Shown here piece after piece: positions 5,862 to 7,798 of a stretch of DNA of 7,798 bases (position 1 is its first letter; each line of letters begins with the position of its first letter). The notes under the pieces are model-generated. The model did not search any database. It saw only the letters and a list, made by a program, of their open reading frames with translations, and was not told where the DNA came from. The DNA is from Oscillospiraceae bacterium (GTDB lineage: Bacteria > Bacillota > Clostridia > Oscillospirales > Ruminococcaceae): NCBI GenBank assembly GCA_017848155.1, contig JAGAKC010000436.1, positions 1 to 7,798 on the forward strand, read 5' to 3'. The position numbers and the translations under genes are program-made.

Positions 5862-6405
5862 TATTATCACCTCCTGCGGAAAGCATGTAGAAGCCACCAT
5901 TTCTGCTGTTTAAATCATCACCTGTGATAACGCCGCCTGTACCTGCAAGTACTTTTACATGACTGCTACGGGTATACACCTGCTTTTCGTCCATGTATAC
6001 CTTTATATTCACCTCAGCCATATCAGGACTGTTCCTGTCAGGTGCAAGCTGTATCTCCACGAATGCTGTACCGTAAAACTCATCACCAAACAGCGGAATG
6101 TATTTTCGCTCCAGCGTATCAAACACACTTACCCTGCCACGTTCCGAAAAATACAATGCTGATGTTATATCAGCCTGCACCTCGCTTATATCCTCGTAAA
6201 GCCCGACCCCTACCGAACATGATATACGATTTTCGATAATATCAAACACACCATCGCCGATCTGCTTTGCACGATACAGCTGAGTGTTATTGGCGATCAG
6301 CTTTATTCCCGCAACGATCATAGTACCCACCGTAACAGCTATAACAGCGACAATAAGCAATGACGCAGTTACTTCGGGAAGTGTGAAGCCTCTTTTGTTT
6401 CTCAT
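5806..6405 (-). CDS. Prepilin-type N-terminal methylation protein with acidic C-terminal tail
   Basis: Minor pilin/pseudopilin-like protein of 199 aa. A 6-residue leader, MRNKRG, precedes the cleavage site; the mature protein starts FTLPEVTASLLIVAVIAVTVG, with Glu11 at +5. A hydrophobic helix spans about 7-32, and a beta-containing globular domain follows to about 155. The last 40 residues are polar and acidic (GGDNNEQQLIEADSNAVEGDD), look disordered, and partly share DNA with the ATPase start. The ATG at 6403-6405 overlaps the TGA of the preceding prepilin gene in an ATGA junction. A GAGGA-like site lies about 8 to 10 bases upstream. Position between another prepilin and the ATPase suggests a GspI/GspJ or PilV/PilW-like minor subunit; the exact class is not assignable by eye. 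Confidence 0.88.
   Translation of the reverse strand: MRNKRGFTLPEVTASLLIVAVIAVTVGTMIVAGIKLIANNTQLYRAKQIGDGVFDIIENRISCSVGVGLYEDISEVQADITSALYFSERGRVSVFDTLERKYIPLFGDEFYGTAFVEIQLAPDRNSPDMAEVNIKVYMDEKQVYTRSSHVKVLAGTGGVITGDDLNSRNGGFYMLSAGGDNNEQQLIEADSNAVEGDDR
5870..5875 (-). promoter_or_regulatory. Ribosome binding site setting the ATPase start at 5861
   Basis: On the - strand this is AGGAGG followed by TGATAATA and the ATG at 5861. It is a near-perfect Shine-Dalgarno sequence at normal spacing, which argues against the 13-residue N-terminal extension from an ATG at 5900. The site lies within the coding region of the upstream prepilin. Confidence 0.85.
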
Positions 6406-6782
6406 CCGCCGTTTTCCTCGCTGTATTCACCGCCATAGTAATACATTGTGATGTCATTTCCCAACGATACTCTGTACACCTTCAGCCACGGCAATTCCAC
6501 GCCGTCCCTGCCATCAACGTTCTCATACTCCATACCGTCAGAATACTCTATCCTTACGGGCGGCTTGAGCGTAAGACTTTCTGTTTCTCCCTTGTAAAGC
6601 GATGACATGGAGCTGTCAAGCTGGGCGCACAGGTCTGCCGCACGTGTGACAAAGCCTGATGATATCGAAACCGCTGACAGCAACAGCGCCGCAGATATTG
6701 AGATGATAACAAGCGATACCACTACCTCAGGCAGCGTGAATGCATAAGGGCAGACTAGCCTGCGCAGCCGACGAAATGCCAT
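6402..6782 (-). CDS. Minor prepilin with unusual Ala at the cleavage site
   Basis: Small prepilin-like protein of 126 aa. A 14-residue leader rich in Arg (MAFRRLRRLVCPYA) is followed by FTLPEVVVSLVIISISAALLLS, with Glu19 at +5 and a hydrophobic helix about 15-40. The residue before the predicted cleavage is Ala14, whereas nearly all type IV prepilins have Gly there. A short globular part of about 85 residues follows, ending in a tyrosine-rich strand (MYYYGGEY) and EENGG. ATG 6782 has GGAGG (complement of 6792-6796) 9 bases upstream. The gene overlaps the preceding gene by 28 bases and the following one by 4. Its size and place suggest a GspH/GspI/GspJ or FimT-type minor subunit that helps start the fibre; which one cannot be told from sequence reading. 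Confidence 0.85.
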   Translation of the reverse strand: MAFRRLRRLVCPYAFTLPEVVVSLVIISISAALLLSAVSISSGFVTRAADLCAQLDSSMSSLYKGETESLTLKPPVRIEYSDGMEYENVDGRDGVELPWLKVYRVSLGNDITMYYYGGEYSEENGG

Positions 6783-7225
6783 AATCCGTCACCTCCATAA
6801 GAAAAAACACCCACGCTTTGCGAAGCTATTCCACCTGCTTCAGCGCGGGAGATCACCCTTAATAGATAACCATCATCTGTCTGTACTGCATCAAAGCTGA
6901 TAACAGCATGCTCATCGCTTCGCTTTACGCCATCGAAATAGACTGTTCTTTCCGAAAGACTGACTATACCGATCTCAAATGCGCCATCGTCAGGCTGCCA
7001 TGAATAGTCACCTGTATCATCGGGACATGTTATACGCTGTATCGCATATGTAAGTCCTGACCTTGATAACAGCTGCGCTTTTTTGTGACAGATATCCGTC
7101 ATGGTCTGCCGATAATATGAAGCTCCTGTCATAAGGATAACGGCAGAAATCACCACAACTATCGCCATAATGCCAAGCGACCATAGCATAACACTTCCGT
7201 TATTCCTTATCAGCCGTCTGTGCAT
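6755..7225 (-). CDS. GspK/PilX-like minor pilin lacking Glu5
   Basis: Putative tip-type pilin of 156 aa. Basic MHRRLIRNNG is followed by SVMLWSLGIMAIVVVISAVILM (helix to about residue 33). Counting from a cut after the Gly, +5 is Trp and there is no Glu5. Loss of Glu5 is known for GspK, the T2SS tip pseudopilin. The stretch AQLLSRSGLTYAIQRI resembles the segment after the N-terminal helix in PilX/GspK-like proteins. The globular domain is short, far smaller than classical GspK (about 300 aa), and closer to PilX. Two ATG codons are adjacent (7226-7228 and 7223-7225). I prefer the second, because GGAGG (complement of 7232-7236) is 6 bases before it and only 3 before the first. It overlaps the PilO-like gene by 26 bases and the next prepilin gene by 28. 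Processing by prepilin peptidase is inferred, not certain. Confidence 0.72.
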   Translation of the reverse strand: MHRRLIRNNGSVMLWSLGIMAIVVVISAVILMTGASYYRQTMTDICHKKAQLLSRSGLTYAIQRITCPDDTGDYSWQPDDGAFEIGIVSLSERTVYFDGVKRSDEHAVISFDAVQTDDGYLLRVISRAEAGGIASQSVGVFSYGGDGLWHFVGCAG

Positions 7226-7796
7226 CATCGTCCTCCATATTCATATAGACCGACAGCGCCACTGTGATGTTCAGCCTGCTTCCGTCAACTCCTGAATATT
7301 CATCGTTTTTCAGTGCTTCCGCCCTGACCGCTCTTATCTCTGCTGCCCTCATCTCATTAAGACATGCTATGAAGTCCGTCAAGGCAGAGAAGCTGCCCTG
7401 AAACATATACTCCGCATTGACCACACGCAATCCACAGTCTGTATATTCAACGACCTCTGTATTCATGCTTTTCGGAGTCAGCCCGCATTTCGTCAGATGA
7501 GCTGTAATGAGTCCATCCAGCTCAGCCTTTGACATAGAACGCTCCAGTCCATCTCTTTGTACTCTGATAGCTTCGGACAGTAATGCGTTTTCCTCTCTCA
7601 TCACATCTGTCACACGTATATCAGAATCCATCTGTGCGATCTGAAGCTCCTTTGTGACGATCTCTCTTTCCATTGCAGTACACTCAGACATGAGCGGCGC
7701 CAACCAAAGCTGTACACATAATACTGCTGCAAGAATGATCATCAGAATAGCCAGAATAACAAGCTTCGTCCTGCTCTTATCTGCGTGGCTACTCAT
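7200..7796 (-). CDS. pilO: PilO-like type IV pilus inner-membrane assembly protein
   Basis: Bitopic membrane protein of 198 aa with PilO layout: short basic cytoplasmic N-terminus (1-11), one transmembrane helix about 12-35 (LVILAILMIILAAVLCVQLWL), a coiled coil about 37-88 with heptad-like spacing (MEREIVTKELQIAQMDSDI) and a C-terminal alpha/beta domain about 90-187 matching the ferredoxin-like fold of PilO (AELDGLITAHLTKCGL, YMFQGSFSALTDFIACLNEM, LNITVALSVYM). PilO pairs with PilN and links pilus assembly to cytoplasmic PilM. The acidic tail (MEDDDAQTADKE) overlaps the next gene. The ATG at 7794-7796 is only 2 bases from the window edge, so its ribosome binding site is not visible and a longer N-terminus cannot be excluded. 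Identification rests on architecture and neighbours more than on invariant residues; the T2SS counterpart would be GspM. Confidence 0.8.
   Translation of the reverse strand: MSSHADKSRTKLVILAILMIILAAVLCVQLWLAPLMSECTAMEREIVTKELQIAQMDSDIRVTDVMREENALLSEAIRVQRDGLERSMSKAELDGLITAHLTKCGLTPKSMNTEVVEYTDCGLRVVNAEYMFQGSFSALTDFIACLNEMRAAEIRAVRAEALKNDEYSGVDGSRLNITVALSVYMNMEDDDAQTADKE
7232..7236 (-). promoter_or_regulatory. Ribosome binding site choosing between tandem ATGs
   Basis: On the - strand this is GGAGG followed by ACG ATG ATG. The distance is 3 bases to the first ATG and 6 to the second, so the second (7225) fits normal initiation spacing better. The protein differs by only one Met. Confidence 0.65.
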
Positions 7797-7798
7797 CC

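Noticed and set aside
5862..5900. Thirteen-residue extension of the ATPase from an ATG at 5900
   Set aside because: The strong AGGAGG at 5870-5875 would fall inside the gene, and the extra residues do not resemble a PilB/GspE N-terminus.
1..7798. CRISPR array, tRNA, insertion sequence or phage remnants
   Set aside because: No regularly spaced repeats, cloverleaf-like sequence, transposase motif or terminal inverted repeats were seen on either strand.

Overview
The window looks like a chromosomal segment from a fibre-degrading, anaerobic, Gram-positive Clostridia member, most likely Ruminococcus or a close relative (Oscillospiraceae). The grounds are a secreted protein ending in a type I dockerin, a ferredoxin:thioredoxin-reductase-like iron-sulfur protein next to a thioredoxin, a type IV pilus locus of the kind known in Ruminococcus, moderate GC content and strong AGGAGG ribosome binding sites. 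The genus is inferred from content and was not tested by a search. Every part of the window is either coding or a short regulatory gap. I see no tRNA, rRNA, CRISPR array, insertion sequence or phage gene.

Left half, + strand (1-3742): the window opens inside an OmpR-family response regulator whose N-terminus is cut off. Its stop codon shares a base with the start of a HAMP-type sensor histidine kinase with almost no extracellular loop. A near-consensus sigma-A promoter (-35 TTGACG overlapping the kinase stop codon, 17-bp spacer, -10 TATAAT) and a small 5'-UTR hairpin precede a 468-aa secreted protein. That protein has a signal peptide, a chitobiase-C-terminal-like module, a group-3 bacterial Ig-like module, a beta-rich module and a dockerin, but no recognisable catalytic domain. 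Nineteen bases later come a 73-aa FTR-beta-like [4Fe-4S] disulfide reductase and, after 3 more bases, a thioredoxin. These three genes may form one transcript.

Centre (3784-3808): a perfect hairpin with A-rich and T-rich flanks serves as a terminator for both convergent gene sets.

Right half, - strand (7796 down to 3815): a tightly overlapping type IV pilus/type II secretion-like operon reads in order PilO-like inner-membrane assembly protein, GspK/PilX-like tip pilin lacking Glu5, prepilin with an Ala(-1) processing site, prepilin with a long acidic tail, PilB/GspE assembly ATPase, and a GspG/PilA-like pilin. All junctions overlap by 4 to 56 bases, so translation is probably coupled. The polytopic platform protein (PilC/GspF), PilM, PilN and prepilin peptidase are not in the window and may lie beyond position 7798 or elsewhere.

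Taken together, the window combines cell-surface biology (a dockerin protein and pili, both linked to fibre attachment in ruminococci) with a signalling pair and a ferredoxin-driven thiol-reduction pair. A functional link between the surface genes and the redox pair is only suggested by proximity.
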